From positions 1-31,166 of the IMG/VR virus record IMGVR_UViG_3300010157_000176: a stretch of DNA of 31,166 bases. One strand, given 5' to 3'. This document shows, piece by piece, positions 6,387 through 14,084 of the stretch; the stretch's first letter is position 1; each line of letters starts with the position of its first letter. Source of the stretch: a virus. The translations under genes and the position numbers were made by a program. The notes beneath the pieces were generated by a model. It was not told where the DNA came from, ran no database searches, and saw nothing but the letters and a program-made list of their open reading frames with translations.

Positions 6387-6548
6387 TTAGTCGATGTGAA
6401 GTCCGAGGGTCTTTAGAACCGAAACCACTTTTTCAAGAACGCTGTCATCAGCCGGAGTCGGGGTGAGCTTCACAATAATGCGAGCAAGGACAACGACAGC
6501 ACCCACAACGGCCATAATGTTTGTGAAGTTTTCAGTAAACCAGTTCAT
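6387..6548 (-). CDS. Holin-like single-membrane-helix protein (53 aa)
   Basis: The product starts MNWFTENFTN, then has one hydrophobic segment (IMAVVGAVVVLARIIVKL, residues 11-28), and ends with a charged helix (ADDSVLEKVVSVLKTLG). Size, single helix and position at the head of the spanin-endolysin block fit a small holin or holin accessory that opens the inner membrane. The ribosome site AAGG is preceded by a TTGACA box (6562-6567). No homologue named from memory, so the role rests mainly on context. Confidence 0.6.
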   Translation of the reverse strand: MNWFTENFTNIMAVVGAVVVLARIIVKLTPTPADDSVLEKVVSVLKTLGLHID

Positions 6549-6558
6549 AACTCTACCT

Positions 6559-7206
6559 TTATGTCAAGGGTTCCCCGGTTGATGTGTTGTATAATCCACC
6601 ATAAGACCAGTATTCACTAGCCACGATTGTAGATGTAAAGTTTGTAATTAAAGGAGTTGGGCCGGGAGGGAAAATGTAGCCAGTATAATAAACCTTTTGC
6701 CCACTTGTTGTATAAACTTGGAATCCGTTTATCTTAAATTCTTGTATTGTATATGGGGCACCCTCAACCCCAAGAAGAACACCAGATTGATCGTCTTGAT
6801 CGGTTGCAAAAGTCACATCCATATAAAGATGAACAGGTGATTGGGTTGGCGATGAATTAAAATAAAAATCAGCACCTCTGAAATCTAAATTAAAGGCTAC
6901 ACTTGCCCCGGTATCGGTTAGGCTTGTTGAATAACCATCGTTGCAAACAAGATTTGCTTCTTCATCAGCCAGAGATGTGGTTGTTCCACTCCAAGTAACA
7001 CTTACCGGGTTTGCTGGGTCATTAAAGGTATATGCAGTAAATGAACCAGATACAGAAAACTTCTTTACTCTCCAATAGAGTTTCATCATTTCCTCTATTG
7101 TTCCTCGAACATTTAATCCAGTAGTAATTCCACAAGGAACATATCCACCAGCCTCGGAGTCGTAATGACTGAATGGGAATGGTTGGGCAGTTAAGATTTT
7201 ACCCAT
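6559..7206 (-). CDS. Putative tail-tip or virion protein (215 aa)
   Basis: The protein is rich in Thr, Ser, Tyr, Gly and aromatic residues, with many beta-strand stretches (FSVSGSFTAYTFNDPAN, then SVAFNLDFRGADFYFN), and no membrane segment or catalytic motif. It follows the fibre-like 565-residue gene and precedes lysis genes, the place where siphoviruses keep tip or fibre-associated proteins. The ATG is directly preceded by AAATCCT and, further up, by an AAAGG held in a small hairpin (7215-7226). Function is inferred from position only. Confidence 0.65.
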   Translation of the reverse strand: MGKILTAQPFPFSHYDSEAGGYVPCGITTGLNVRGTIEEMMKLYWRVKKFSVSGSFTAYTFNDPANPVSVTWSGTTTSLADEEANLVCNDGYSTSLTDTGASVAFNLDFRGADFYFNSSPTQSPVHLYMDVTFATDQDDQSGVLLGVEGAPYTIQEFKINGFQVYTTSGQKVYYTGYIFPPGPTPLITNFTSTIVASEYWSYGGLYNTSTGEPLT

Positions 7207-7214
7207 AGGATTTC

Positions 7215-7226
7215 AGCCTTTCGGCT
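7215..7226 (-). other. Small GAAA-tetraloop hairpin covering a ribosome site
   Basis: The minus-strand transcript reads AGCCGAAAGGCT, a perfect four-base-pair stem with a GAAA loop. The AAAGG inside it is the only Shine-Dalgarno-like element before the ATG at 7206, ten bases downstream. Folding could dampen translation of the 215-residue protein. The stem is short, so the effect may be small. Confidence 0.35.
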
Positions 7227-7232
7227 CTTGGC

Positions 7233-8930
7233 TTAATAGCCAATGACGGAGATTCGATAGGTGGCTGTGTTCACCGCAACTGAAGCATTGTCGGCATTTA
7301 CGCAAGACAAACAAACAACATTAGAAGCATAGACAACTCCTTGGATAATTGCACCAGAAGAAATAGCCGACGGCAACCCAACAAGAACAATATCATTTAC
7401 TGCCGCACCAGTAACAACCACATCTCGATAATGCTGATCGTTTGCATTGATCGTTCCAAATGAAACAGATGTTAGCGTGGTAATGGTTCTTGGAGATTGT
7501 GGAAACACTCCGTAGGTTGTCCCATTTGCTATCAATCCCACATTGATTAGGCCAGAAACAACATTGATATTTGCGGGTTGTGTGATTGGGGTAGAGCCAA
7601 AGAAGGCAAGTTTTGATGCCGTGCTAACGCCAATCTTTGTTCCAGTTGTAGAACCGATTCCAATGTTGTAGCCATCTGCGATTGTGATGGCAGTTCCAGA
7701 AAGGTCTAGGATTGTAGAACCAGTTCCAATGCTATTGTTCTGCCAATCTAGAAAGGCCGTTCCATAGCTATTGTATAGCTTGCGGTTTGTGGCATCGACA
7801 TTTGTGGTTAAGTCCTCGACAAAGAGTGCGTTGGCTTCTGCCTTGGTGTAGTAGCTGGCTTGGTCGGCGGGAACTACTGCCCCGGTTGTAATAAGATCAC
7901 GGCGAACACTAATTGAGCCTTGGTAAATTGTCTTGGGCGTTCCGTTCTGGGTAAGCTCGATCTCGATTGTGGGCGTGATGGTGTCGGTTCCAGCTTCCGC
8001 AAAAAGCTCATCGAGTTCAGCGGTTGCCATTGTAACCGATGTTCCAAGATAGGAACCATAAACAACCCCAGAAGTGTCCAAAGTGAGTGCAGTAGTGACG
8101 GCCTGTAATCCCAATGAGCGAACAAAAGAAATTGAATAATCGCCAGAATTGTTTCCAGAGTCCACGGAAACATTGTTCGCACCGATGCCAGTAACCGATG
8201 TGAGGGCTTCGGCAAAGCTAGCGGCAGTAGAGCCGATTGGGATAGCGGTTGTTGTATTTGTTCCAAAAGCCAAAACAACCGAACCACCCTCGGCATCCGG
8301 GCCGATGGCAAGGTTATAAATTTCGTTGCGAGTTGTGGAGCCGACTTGTGTTCTGGTAAGAGCAACCACACCAGAAACCGATGATGCCGTGAAGGTATCC
8401 GAATAGACGGCTGGGTTACGGCGAAGTTTTATGACTTGTTGAGCTTGAACGCTAGATGCGGGGTAACGCCGAGTGCTGATAATAACAGAGCTAGTTGGGA
8501 AAAGAGTAAAGCTAGAACCACCAAACGACATTGCTGTGTTTGGCTGGCTTGCGGTAAGTAAATAAGCATCTGGTTCTAGTCCGTAAACTCCGCAAGTAGA
8601 AACATTGTTGGAAACCGCCGTGTAGATTCTTGATGCAACAACCGCTTCATCTGAACTCCAAGTGATAGCGTTGGAGGTTGTCGAATTGATTGTGAGCTTA
8701 AATGCACCATCGCTAGGGCCGTCATCAATGCCACCGATGCCCAGCTTTAGGGAAGCCCCGGTAGTGTCCAAATCACGAAGGAAATTGTTGGTGTCACGCT
8801 CTTGAAGACGAACCCGGAGATTATAGGTATCATTGCGGGTAAATGTAGGCAGAACGCCGTTCTTGACCGAGCCAGCCGCCACAAGCGTCCCATTGGTCAC
8901 ATCAATAAAGAAGTCGATATTTTGTGCCAT
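7233..8930 (-). CDS. Putative tail fibre / receptor-binding protein (565 aa)
   Basis: This is a long Ser/Thr/Gly/Ala-rich beta protein. The N-terminal 120 residues (MAQNIDFFIDVTNGTL, then NLRVRLQERD) look like an attachment domain. The C-terminal third has YYTKAEANALF, NRKLYNSYGTAFLDWQN and KLAFFGSTPITQPAN, short motifs that recur in phage fibre proteins. No pectate-lyase or depolymerase motif is visible. It probably sits at the tail tip and contacts the host. The ATG has GAGG and a TTGACA box (8946-8951) in its leader. A structural protein of another kind is the alternative. Confidence 0.7.
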   Translation of the reverse strand: MAQNIDFFIDVTNGTLVAAGSVKNGVLPTFTRNDTYNLRVRLQERDTNNFLRDLDTTGASLKLGIGGIDDGPSDGAFKLTINSTTSNAITWSSDEAVVASRIYTAVSNNVSTCGVYGLEPDAYLLTASQPNTAMSFGGSSFTLFPTSSVIISTRRYPASSVQAQQVIKLRRNPAVYSDTFTASSVSGVVALTRTQVGSTTRNEIYNLAIGPDAEGGSVVLAFGTNTTTAIPIGSTAASFAEALTSVTGIGANNVSVDSGNNSGDYSISFVRSLGLQAVTTALTLDTSGVVYGSYLGTSVTMATAELDELFAEAGTDTITPTIEIELTQNGTPKTIYQGSISVRRDLITTGAVVPADQASYYTKAEANALFVEDLTTNVDATNRKLYNSYGTAFLDWQNNSIGTGSTILDLSGTAITIADGYNIGIGSTTGTKIGVSTASKLAFFGSTPITQPANINVVSGLINVGLIANGTTYGVFPQSPRTITTLTSVSFGTINANDQHYRDVVVTGAAVNDIVLVGLPSAISSGAIIQGVVYASNVVCLSCVNADNASVAVNTATYRISVIGY

Positions 8931-8953
8931 TTTAACTGCCCTCTATGTCAATG

Positions 8954-9211
8954 CTAGACCGATGGGCCATAGACTTGAATTGTGGCTGGCGTTCCGTTGG
9001 AGCAAACATTAAGGTCGATGGTCTTAAACCCTCCAGCACCCAAAGCACCTAAAGACACGGCAACTTGTATGCCGTCCTCTTTTTCGGTTAATGCAATTCC
9101 AGCCCCAGCAATCGGTTTGGTGCATTCAATTCTACGAATAAGGCTATTGAAGAAACCAAGGGCTAGTCTAGAACTACCCTTTAACTCAACAAGGCGAGGT
9201 TCTTTTGTCAT
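8954..9211 (-). CDS. Small putative tail-associated protein (85 aa)
   Basis: The ATG overlaps the stop of the 224-residue gene. The protein has a basic N-terminal half (SSRLALGFFNSLIRRIEC) and a Gly/Ala-rich, beta-prone second half (IQVAVSLGALGAGGFKTIDL). There is no recognised domain. The position, between two virion-type genes downstream of the tape measure gene, makes a minor tail role likely. The last residues, IQVYGPSV, suggest a terminal strand that could pack onto a partner. Confidence 0.6.
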   Translation of the reverse strand: MTKEPRLVELKGSSRLALGFFNSLIRRIECTKPIAGAGIALTEKEDGIQVAVSLGALGAGGFKTIDLNVCSNGTPATIQVYGPSV

Positions 9212-9882
9212 ACTTGTGTGGCGTAGGCAAATGCACCAATACCAAATTGCTTTTCCTTAAATACTGCTTTAGCCACCAAGAATTGACCTCTTCTTGTAGA
9301 ATCTAAATTGTCCATGCAATAACCAAAATAAGTAATGTTTCCATCTAAATTAGATTTAACAATTCCTACTGATCTTGGCTGACTTGGAAGGGTTAGACCA
9401 TTTAATTCTGTTGGCATTGTAAGAAATCTTCCAAGTCCAACATTAGTAAATGATTGATTTGTTGGAACTCCTTTTACAAGTTGCCCATTTGCAAACTCGC
9501 TTTCCACTAGGTCTGTTACAAACTCAACCTCAATGGTAAGTGGTGGCCCATAGATGCCAGCCCCGGTTGTAGGAATCATTCGGACAACTGGTTTGGGTAG
9601 CCCGGTGGAGCTAGTAAGGCCAACATAAACAACATTCATGGAAGTAAGCCCACCATCCTCTTCGCTAAAGCTAATGGTTTCTACGGCCATTCTTGGATAT
9701 GTGGTAGTAGAAGTAAAAGCAGAATAAGTTGTATCTTTTACTGGCGCAATAGTGGCACGATCAGCCGTGCGAATCTTATAAGTTTCCGTGATTGTTTCTA
9801 GTCCGTTAATATCCCTTTGAAAGTTTTGCCTTTGCAAAACCTTGCTTCCAGATATGGGAGAGCCAATAATTACTGCGCTCAT
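9208..9882 (-). CDS. Putative minor tail protein (224 aa)
   Basis: The start has GGAGG six bases upstream and overlaps the tape measure stop (ATGA). The protein is beta-rich with Thr, Val and Gly stretches (GLETITETYKIRTADRAT, then PLTIEVEFVTDLVESEF). It is the first gene after the tape measure, where distal tail proteins sit in lambda-like phages, but I see no clear Dit or gpM-type motif. It has no membrane segment. Confidence 0.65.
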   Translation of the reverse strand: MSAVIIGSPISGSKVLQRQNFQRDINGLETITETYKIRTADRATIAPVKDTTYSAFTSTTTYPRMAVETISFSEEDGGLTSMNVVYVGLTSSTGLPKPVVRMIPTTGAGIYGPPLTIEVEFVTDLVESEFANGQLVKGVPTNQSFTNVGLGRFLTMPTELNGLTLPSQPRSVGIVKSNLDGNITYFGYCMDNLDSTRRGQFLVAKAVFKEKQFGIGAFAYATQV

Positions 9883-11393
9883 TTAGAACCTCCTGCACCA
9901 GATGTAACAAGCGGAGCAGATGCCAAGGATTGAAGAACTGAATTAAGCGTTTCCAATAATCCTCCCTTTCCACCAGCAACATTTTGTCCTTCTTGTTTTG
10001 ATGCTCCTCCCATACTCCAATCTAAAGATTGTTTGGGAAGGTCTTTAAGCCATCCACCACCAGTTTGCTTTTGAGCCACATTTGCTATTGCCATTTGCTC
10101 TGGGCTAATTCCTTGGGCTTGTGCTTGAGCTTGTTCTGCAAGAGTTGGGGCATTTGCGGCTGAAACTCTTTGGGCTTCTCTAACCCGCATATCTTGAGCA
10201 GTTACACGAGTTCCGGTTCTTGCACTTTCGGCTTTTGCCTGTTCGCTAAAATAAACATCTTGAGCCTTAAAATTCTCTTGCCTTACTTTTTCGGCTCGTT
10301 GCTTTTGTGCTGTTTCAAGTGCTTGCCGTCCAGCTTGCGATGCTCCAAGTAGTCCTCCACCAAATTTTTGCTCATCTTCTGCATATTTTTTTTGTTCTTC
10401 CCTAACTCTTTTTGCATCTCGGATTAGTCGATCAAACCTATTTTGATCTAATTTTGCCTCAAGTCTTGCGGCTTCCTCAATATCATACATTTCTTCTTTA
10501 GAAGCACTATTTTGATTGGCAATTCTTCTGTCTATAAGCTCTTGGCGTAGCTTTTCCGACCTGTCTGCCGCCTCTTTATCTAGCTTTACTTCTTGAGCAT
10601 AAACTTCCCTTGCAAACTTAAAATCAGAATCTCTCCTTTCTTTCGCCATCTTGTCTAAAAGAGCGTTTCTTTGACGAGCCATTATATCGCCACTTGCTTG
10701 CTGAAATGCTTCGTATTCTTGTGGGTTTGTGATTGTTTCTGCTATTTTAGATCGCTTGCGATATTGAGCGTCAATTTCATATAGCTTTTTAGATTCTGCG
10801 TCTAATCCATCTAGTAGTTCATCATTTAGATTTTGACTTATGATTCCTTCTGCGAGTTTGCTGTCCCTTAATTTCTTATTTGTTTTAACTAAAGCCTCTA
10901 ATTGCTTTCTTGCACCAGTAGCTTCTGCAATAAAGTTTTGAAATGGGCTTCTATTAAGCTCTTTAAGTTTGTTATCTGTTGATAAAATTAAGGAGTCTAA
11001 TTGTGATACTTGGGAATTTGCTTCCTCCAAGTTCATTGCTTTTCCAGCTTTTTCTATGTCATCAAATGCTTTTTGAGCGGCGGTTGCCGTCTCTTTTAGC
11101 ATTGTTCCCATTCGTTCTATCTGATCAGAAAAAATCTTAAATGCACCGATAGCAACTGCACCACCCAATGTTTTGCCTAAAATGTGGCCCAAGCTATCAG
11201 CGGCGGCAGAGGCCACATCGCTTGCGTCCCTAGCCTCTGATAGGCTACGGCTGAAATTCTTAAAGATTGCCCCAGCCTTTTGACCACTTACATGAAGCCT
11301 CTCAATGGCCTTTGTGGTTCCAGCAACGGCTTTATCGGCTCCGCTATTGTCCCCTTGGACTCGAAGCATTAAATTTTGGGTAGCGTCTGCCAT
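9879..11393 (-). CDS. Tail tape measure protein (504 aa)
   Basis: The protein is long, helical and rich in Ala, Gln, Lys and Glu, with coiled-coil stretches through residues 100-400. The N-terminal part (LMLRVQGDNSGADKAVAG, then TTKAIERLHV) resembles the start of many tape measure proteins. A Gly/Ala-rich hydrophobic patch (LGHILGKTLGGAVAIGAFKI, about 87-106) could be a membrane-insertion segment used during ejection. It lies after the frameshifted chaperone genes, the usual order. At 504 residues it is short; using about 0.15 nm per residue I infer a tail near 75 nm. It is wrapped by the chaperones before tube assembly. Confidence 0.8.
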   Translation of the reverse strand: MADATQNLMLRVQGDNSGADKAVAGTTKAIERLHVSGQKAGAIFKNFSRSLSEARDASDVASAAADSLGHILGKTLGGAVAIGAFKIFSDQIERMGTMLKETATAAQKAFDDIEKAGKAMNLEEANSQVSQLDSLILSTDNKLKELNRSPFQNFIAEATGARKQLEALVKTNKKLRDSKLAEGIISQNLNDELLDGLDAESKKLYEIDAQYRKRSKIAETITNPQEYEAFQQASGDIMARQRNALLDKMAKERRDSDFKFAREVYAQEVKLDKEAADRSEKLRQELIDRRIANQNSASKEEMYDIEEAARLEAKLDQNRFDRLIRDAKRVREEQKKYAEDEQKFGGGLLGASQAGRQALETAQKQRAEKVRQENFKAQDVYFSEQAKAESARTGTRVTAQDMRVREAQRVSAANAPTLAEQAQAQAQGISPEQMAIANVAQKQTGGGWLKDLPKQSLDWSMGGASKQEGQNVAGGKGGLLETLNSVLQSLASAPLVTSGAGGSK

Positions 11394-11394
11394 A

Positions 11395-12180
11395 TTATAG
11401 ACCTAATTTGTCACTCTGTTCTTTGTTCTTTCTGGCAAGATAAACAGCCATATCACCCATTACCTTGTCGATTGCTTCTAATAGTCCGGGTAGTCCAACC
11501 TTTACAGCACCAGAAACCTGTCTTTTCCGCACTGGGTAATATCTTGTATCTTTATCACCAGCACGATTAAATATAATCCCCTCCATTCTGGCTTTATTTG
11601 AATCTGCTTTGCTACCACCCCCAAGACGCATAATGGCGGCCTTGCTATAATCACCCCTTGAAAGGCTTGCCCTTTTACCAAATATAGCCGCCGCCGCCGC
11701 CCAGCCATTTCTTATATAATTAACAGAACGCTTTCTTCCAGCTACAAGCCTACGAGCCAAAGCACCAATCGTTCCCGGTTTATTTCCCATCCCAAGTCCA
11801 CCAAGTCCAAGTTTGGTTTTTCCAAGTGTCGGAAGCCCCCTATTTTTCAATAGCCAATTAACTAGCTTATAGGTTCCAGAGTATGCAACTGATTTTGATT
11901 CTTTAACCAAAAACTGCCCTATTTTTCTTTTCTTTAATCTTCCTTTTGAGTCAAAACCTATTGGCTTAAACACCTTTTTAGTTTTTGTTTTGGTCTCAAT
12001 TCTTTGAAGCTCGGAAGCAATTTGAGCCGTGTTTGTGCGGTAGGTGGTTCCAATCGCCGTAACTGCAACATCTCCAAGTTTGCTATTGATAACATCAGCC
12101 ATATTCTTGCGTGAAACTTGCTGATATTGTTGTAGTTTATGCACAAACTTTGCTTGATTTAGTAGACTAATAGTAAGCAT
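11395..12180 (-). CDS. Basic putative virion assembly protein (261 aa)
   Basis: The gene lies between the frameshifted chaperone pair and the tape measure gene. The protein is strongly basic (KTKTKKVFKPIGF, then RLKKRKIGQFLV; GGLGMGNKPG mid-protein) with an alanine-rich helix (GWAAAAAIFGKRASL) near residue 170. There is no catalytic motif and no signal peptide. No family is recognised; the position suggests a tail-assembly role. The ATG at 12180 lacks a clear ribosome site, so translation may be coupled to the end of the upstream frame at 12191. Confidence 0.65.
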   Translation of the reverse strand: MLTISLLNQAKFVHKLQQYQQVSRKNMADVINSKLGDVAVTAIGTTYRTNTAQIASELQRIETKTKTKKVFKPIGFDSKGRLKKRKIGQFLVKESKSVAYSGTYKLVNWLLKNRGLPTLGKTKLGLGGLGMGNKPGTIGALARRLVAGRKRSVNYIRNGWAAAAAIFGKRASLSRGDYSKAAIMRLGGGSKADSNKARMEGIIFNRAGDKDTRYYPVRKRQVSGAVKVGLPGLLEAIDKVMGDMAVYLARKNKEQSDKLGL

Positions 12181-12190
12181 ATAAATTTAA

Positions 12191-12777
12191 TTATGTTAAG
12201 CCCAGCATAACCTCAAGATCATGTCTGTCTTTTTCAATCTCCCTTAATACCCTTCTGCACTTTACTCCGGCAGACCAAAGAAAAGAATGACTTGCTTGGC
12301 ATAATAGAGACAAGGGCATTTCCCATAAAATATAATCCACGCTCCACCCGGTCTTTTCGGCCAGCAGAAATACAAAACTAGCTGTCCCTGCTGGCGTTAT
12401 GCGTTTCCCACATCTTGTAATCCGTGAGTCTGAATCACTTCGACTCTGCCCTTTTGGGCCTCATCAACCATAGCGGAAACAATCTTGGTGGCCGCATCCC
12501 TATCTGATTCTGTTTTTCCTTCAATAAAATCTATAATCTTCTCTCTAAATAAATCCTTATTCCAAGCCAATTTGATTGCATCCTTTCGGTTCCTTGCAAT
12601 CTGAATGTGCATATAGATAAAAGCCCAAATGAAGTAAATCGAGCTATCCTCGTCATCCCTTACTTGCAACAAAAGCAACCTAGAGCCTTCGGTGTATGGG
12701 GCTAGTTTTTCCCCCATAAACTCACGCTCTGGGGATACAAACGATGAATTTAGTTCTTCTTCTAGGGATATGCTCAT
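12191..12777 (-). CDS. gpGT-like tail assembly chaperone made by -1 frameshifting (195 aa)
   Basis: The product shares the first 125 residues with the gpG-like protein, then slips back one base at 12403-12409 and reads 70 more residues to the stop at 12191-12193. The extension includes FLLAEKTGWSVDYILWEMPL and LCQASHSFLWSAGVK, a conserved-looking segment I associate with the T part of phage tail chaperones. The T frame has no good start of its own, which supports fusion. In lambda, gpGT binds both the tape measure and the tail-tube protein during assembly, and the neighbours here fit that. Detection depends on the signal at 12360-12409. Confidence 0.75.
12360..12409 (-). promoter_or_regulatory. 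-1 programmed frameshift signal: GGGAAAC, 7-nt spacer, 8-bp stem-loop
   Basis: On the minus strand the heptamer G GGA AAC (12409-12403) is in the 0 frame as X XXY YYZ. It is followed by a 7-base spacer, then GCCAGCAG (12395-12388), a 20-base loop and CTGCTGGC (12367-12360), an exact complement. Lambda uses the related GGGAAAG for gpG/gpGT. The 0-frame stop TAA lies two codons after the heptamer, inside the spacer. Confidence 0.8.
12397..12777 (-). CDS. gpG-like tail assembly chaperone (126 aa)
   Basis: This is the unshifted product of the chaperone gene. It is acidic and helical, opening MSISLEEELNSSFVSPE with two central helices (YFIWAFIYMHIQIARNRKDA). It ends at a TAA two codons after the slippery heptamer. 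In lambda, gpG is made in large excess over gpGT, and both coat the tape measure protein before the tail tube forms. The start ATG overlaps the upstream stop. It is identified mainly by position, size and the frameshift signal. Confidence 0.7.
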   Translation of the reverse strand: MSISLEEELNSSFVSPEREFMGEKLAPYTEGSRLLLLQVRDDEDSSIYFIWAFIYMHIQIARNRKDAIKLAWNKDLFREKIIDFIEGKTESDRDAATKIVSAMVDEAQKGRVEVIQTHGLQDVGNA

Positions 12778-13154
12778 AGGTGTTTTAGGATTGCTTTCTT
12801 GAGTTCTGGTTTTGCGTTTTCTGGGATAAGAAGGGTTTGATTGCCACGCTGAATGATGCGGATTGGTTCAACCTTGTTCTTAACCAAGCCGAGAAGTGTT
12901 TCTCGGTTTTCAAGTGCGGCACGGATATATCGAATTGGGGACTCTATATCGCTTTTCATTTCAGACCAATGACATTGCATTTCATCCCTAGCCATTGTTC
13001 CGGCTCCATCTGCCTGAAACCAAAAGGTTGTCTGCCTCCTGCCGTCCTCGTAAACTTGGGTCGTTACCGGGTCGGTAGTTCGTAGCTTACCACCATAAGT
13101 GGCAACGGCAGATGCCACCTTGATATTTGTTGTTCCCCAAAAGGCTTCCATCAT
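12774..13154 (-). CDS. Hypothetical tail-module protein (126 aa)
   Basis: The start is ATG at 13154 or at 13151, with AAATCCT in the leader and no clear Shine-Dalgarno site. The protein has a beta-like N-terminal half (NIKVASAVATYGGKLRTTD, then RRQTTFWFQADGAG) and a helical basic C-terminal half (IRYIRAALENRETLLGLVKN). It lies between the tail-tube candidate and the gpG-like gene and is probably a minor structural or assembly factor. No family recognised. Confidence 0.6.
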   Translation of the reverse strand: MMEAFWGTTNIKVASAVATYGGKLRTTDPVTTQVYEDGRRQTTFWFQADGAGTMARDEMQCHWSEMKSDIESPIRYIRAALENRETLLGLVKNKVEPIRIIQRGNQTLLIPENAKPELKKAILKHL

Positions 13155-13170
13155 AAGATATTAGGATTTC

Positions 13171-13194
13171 AATAAGAGGATTGGAACCTCTATT
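13171..13194 (-). other. Hairpin at the 3' end of the tail-tube-like gene
   Basis: On the plus strand AATAAGAGG pairs with CCTCTATT, with one bulged A and a 7-base loop (ATTGGAA). It overlaps the stop codon of the 114-residue gene. There is no T-run after it on the minus strand, so it is not a standard terminator. It may stabilise or punctuate the message of a highly expressed gene. Confidence 0.35.
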
Positions 13195-13537
13195 AACTTA
13201 CATTCGGATAGCCAGTAGCCGAGATGTCGAGGGTAACAAACGCATCGGGCGATTTGTTGATCGTCAAGGAATCAATCCTAGTCGTTCCAATCGTAGCCGC
13301 ATTTGCGAGTGCCGCCAAAGCACCACCAGCAGTAACGGAAATTGCACCAGTTACGGCAACGGAAAGTGAATATGCGGTGGTGGGGTTGTAATATGCTACT
13401 CCAACAATCTCCCCAAAATTGTTTGTTATTTCTGATTTGCTAATGTTACGAGCTTCGCTAAAAGACTGCACAAGGCCAATGGCCTCTGCGGTACAGCCCC
13501 AGACGAGCCCAGAAGTTCCGATAGTTACGGCTGGCAT
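13193..13537 (-). CDS. Tail-tube-protein candidate (114 aa)
   Basis: The gene has one of the best ribosome sites in the window (AAGGAG) with a TTGACA box upstream (13555-13560), as expected for an abundant virion protein. The product is beta-rich with small residues (AVTIGTSGLVWGCTAEA, then SLSVAVTGAISVTAGG), and SPDAFVTLDISATGYPNV near the end resembles a terminal strand of a small barrel. Its position, two genes before the chaperone pair, corresponds to lambda gene V. It is smaller than V (246 aa), so the assignment is inferential. The hairpin at its 3' end fits high expression. Confidence 0.55.
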   Translation of the reverse strand: MPAVTIGTSGLVWGCTAEAIGLVQSFSEARNISKSEITNNFGEIVGVAYYNPTTAYSLSVAVTGAISVTAGGALAALANAATIGTTRIDSLTINKSPDAFVTLDISATGYPNVS

Positions 13538-13561
13538 AGATAAGTTCTCCTTTATGTCAAG

Positions 13562-13804
13562 TTATGATTTAGATAGGAATTTTGACTTAATTATTTCCCA
13601 TCCGATAGTGAAAAGAAATCCTGCAACGGCCATCATTCCAAGCATCCTATGTTTCAATACCTCTAGGGCATTTACCCTATTTACAAGGTCTGCATACCTA
13701 GAAAGGCTTGTCTCAAGCATCGCACTAATATTTTTTTGGCGTTCTTCCATCCTAGCAAGGGCGATTGCAAGCTCTTTAATTTCGCTAGATTCGTTCTCGC
13801 TCAT
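13562..13804 (-). CDS. Coiled-coil protein with C-terminal membrane helix, XhlA/holin-accessory-like (80 aa)
   Basis: Residues 8-50 form an amphipathic coiled coil (EIKELAIALARMEERQ, then YADLVNRVNALEVLKHR). Residues 54-69 (MLGMMAVAGFLFTIGW) form one membrane helix, with a basic end (KSKFLSKS) afterwards. This is the build of XhlA-type haemolysin/holin-associated proteins. It lies within the tail genes rather than with the lysis genes at 5520-6548, next to a lipoprotein, so a membrane role other than lysis (for example superinfection immunity) is also possible. The ATG overlaps the upstream stop. Confidence 0.65.
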   Translation of the reverse strand: MSENESSEIKELAIALARMEERQKNISAMLETSLSRYADLVNRVNALEVLKHRMLGMMAVAGFLFTIGWEIIKSKFLSKS

Positions 13805-13950
13805 AGCTTTGCCCCTGCTTCGGTAACCCTAATAAACCATTCTCCATTTTCATCCTCATACGCTTCAATGAAATTCTCATCGAATAAGTAAGACAAAGCC
13901 CGAATCTTTTCCTCATCGGAGATTTTAGACCAATCAACCTCGCTACTCAT
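13801..13950 (-). CDS. Small acidic protein (49 aa)
   Basis: The ATG at 13950 and the stop at 13801 both overlap neighbours as ATGA, which supports a real coupled gene. The protein is acidic (WSKISDEEKIRALSYLFDEN, then GEWFIRVTEAGAKL) and resembles half of a winged helix. There is no membrane segment. Function unknown. It is sandwiched between a lipoprotein and a membrane coiled-coil protein, so it might be a soluble partner of these. Confidence 0.55.
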   Translation of the reverse strand: MSSEVDWSKISDEEKIRALSYLFDENFIEAYEDENGEWFIRVTEAGAKL

Positions 13951-14084
13951 AGCGTTCCAGCCCTATCCGCATCGCCCATAGTAGGGGTGTTGGGGTATTT
14001 GGTTGGGTAATTATCGCTCTGCACTTGCACCGGGGAGCAAGAGCAAACAATAAAAGCCATAGCGATTAGTGAAATAATTCTCAT
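13947..14084 (-). CDS. Small lipoprotein (45 aa)
   Basis: MRIISLIAMAFIVCSC is a lipoprotein-type signal, with C16 the better fit to a lipobox (V-C-S-C) and C14 the alternative. The mature part is about 30 residues, rich in Pro, Tyr, Asn and Asp (NYPTKYPNTPTMGDADRA). It is coupled to the tail-terminator gene upstream and the 49-residue gene downstream. Small phage lipoproteins may be o-spanins or superinfection-exclusion proteins. A separate o-spanin lies at 6011-6292, which makes exclusion the more interesting guess. Confidence 0.6.
   Translation of the reverse strand: MRIISLIAMAFIVCSCSPVQVQSDNYPTKYPNTPTMGDADRAGTL

Noticed and set aside
7874-8371. 165-residue minus-strand frame inside the fibre gene
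   Set aside because: Leu/Ser/Gln-rich out-of-frame translation of a repetitive gene with no ribosome site.
13171-13194. Terminator after the tail-tube-like gene
   Set aside because: The stem has no T-run on the minus strand; kept only as a hairpin.
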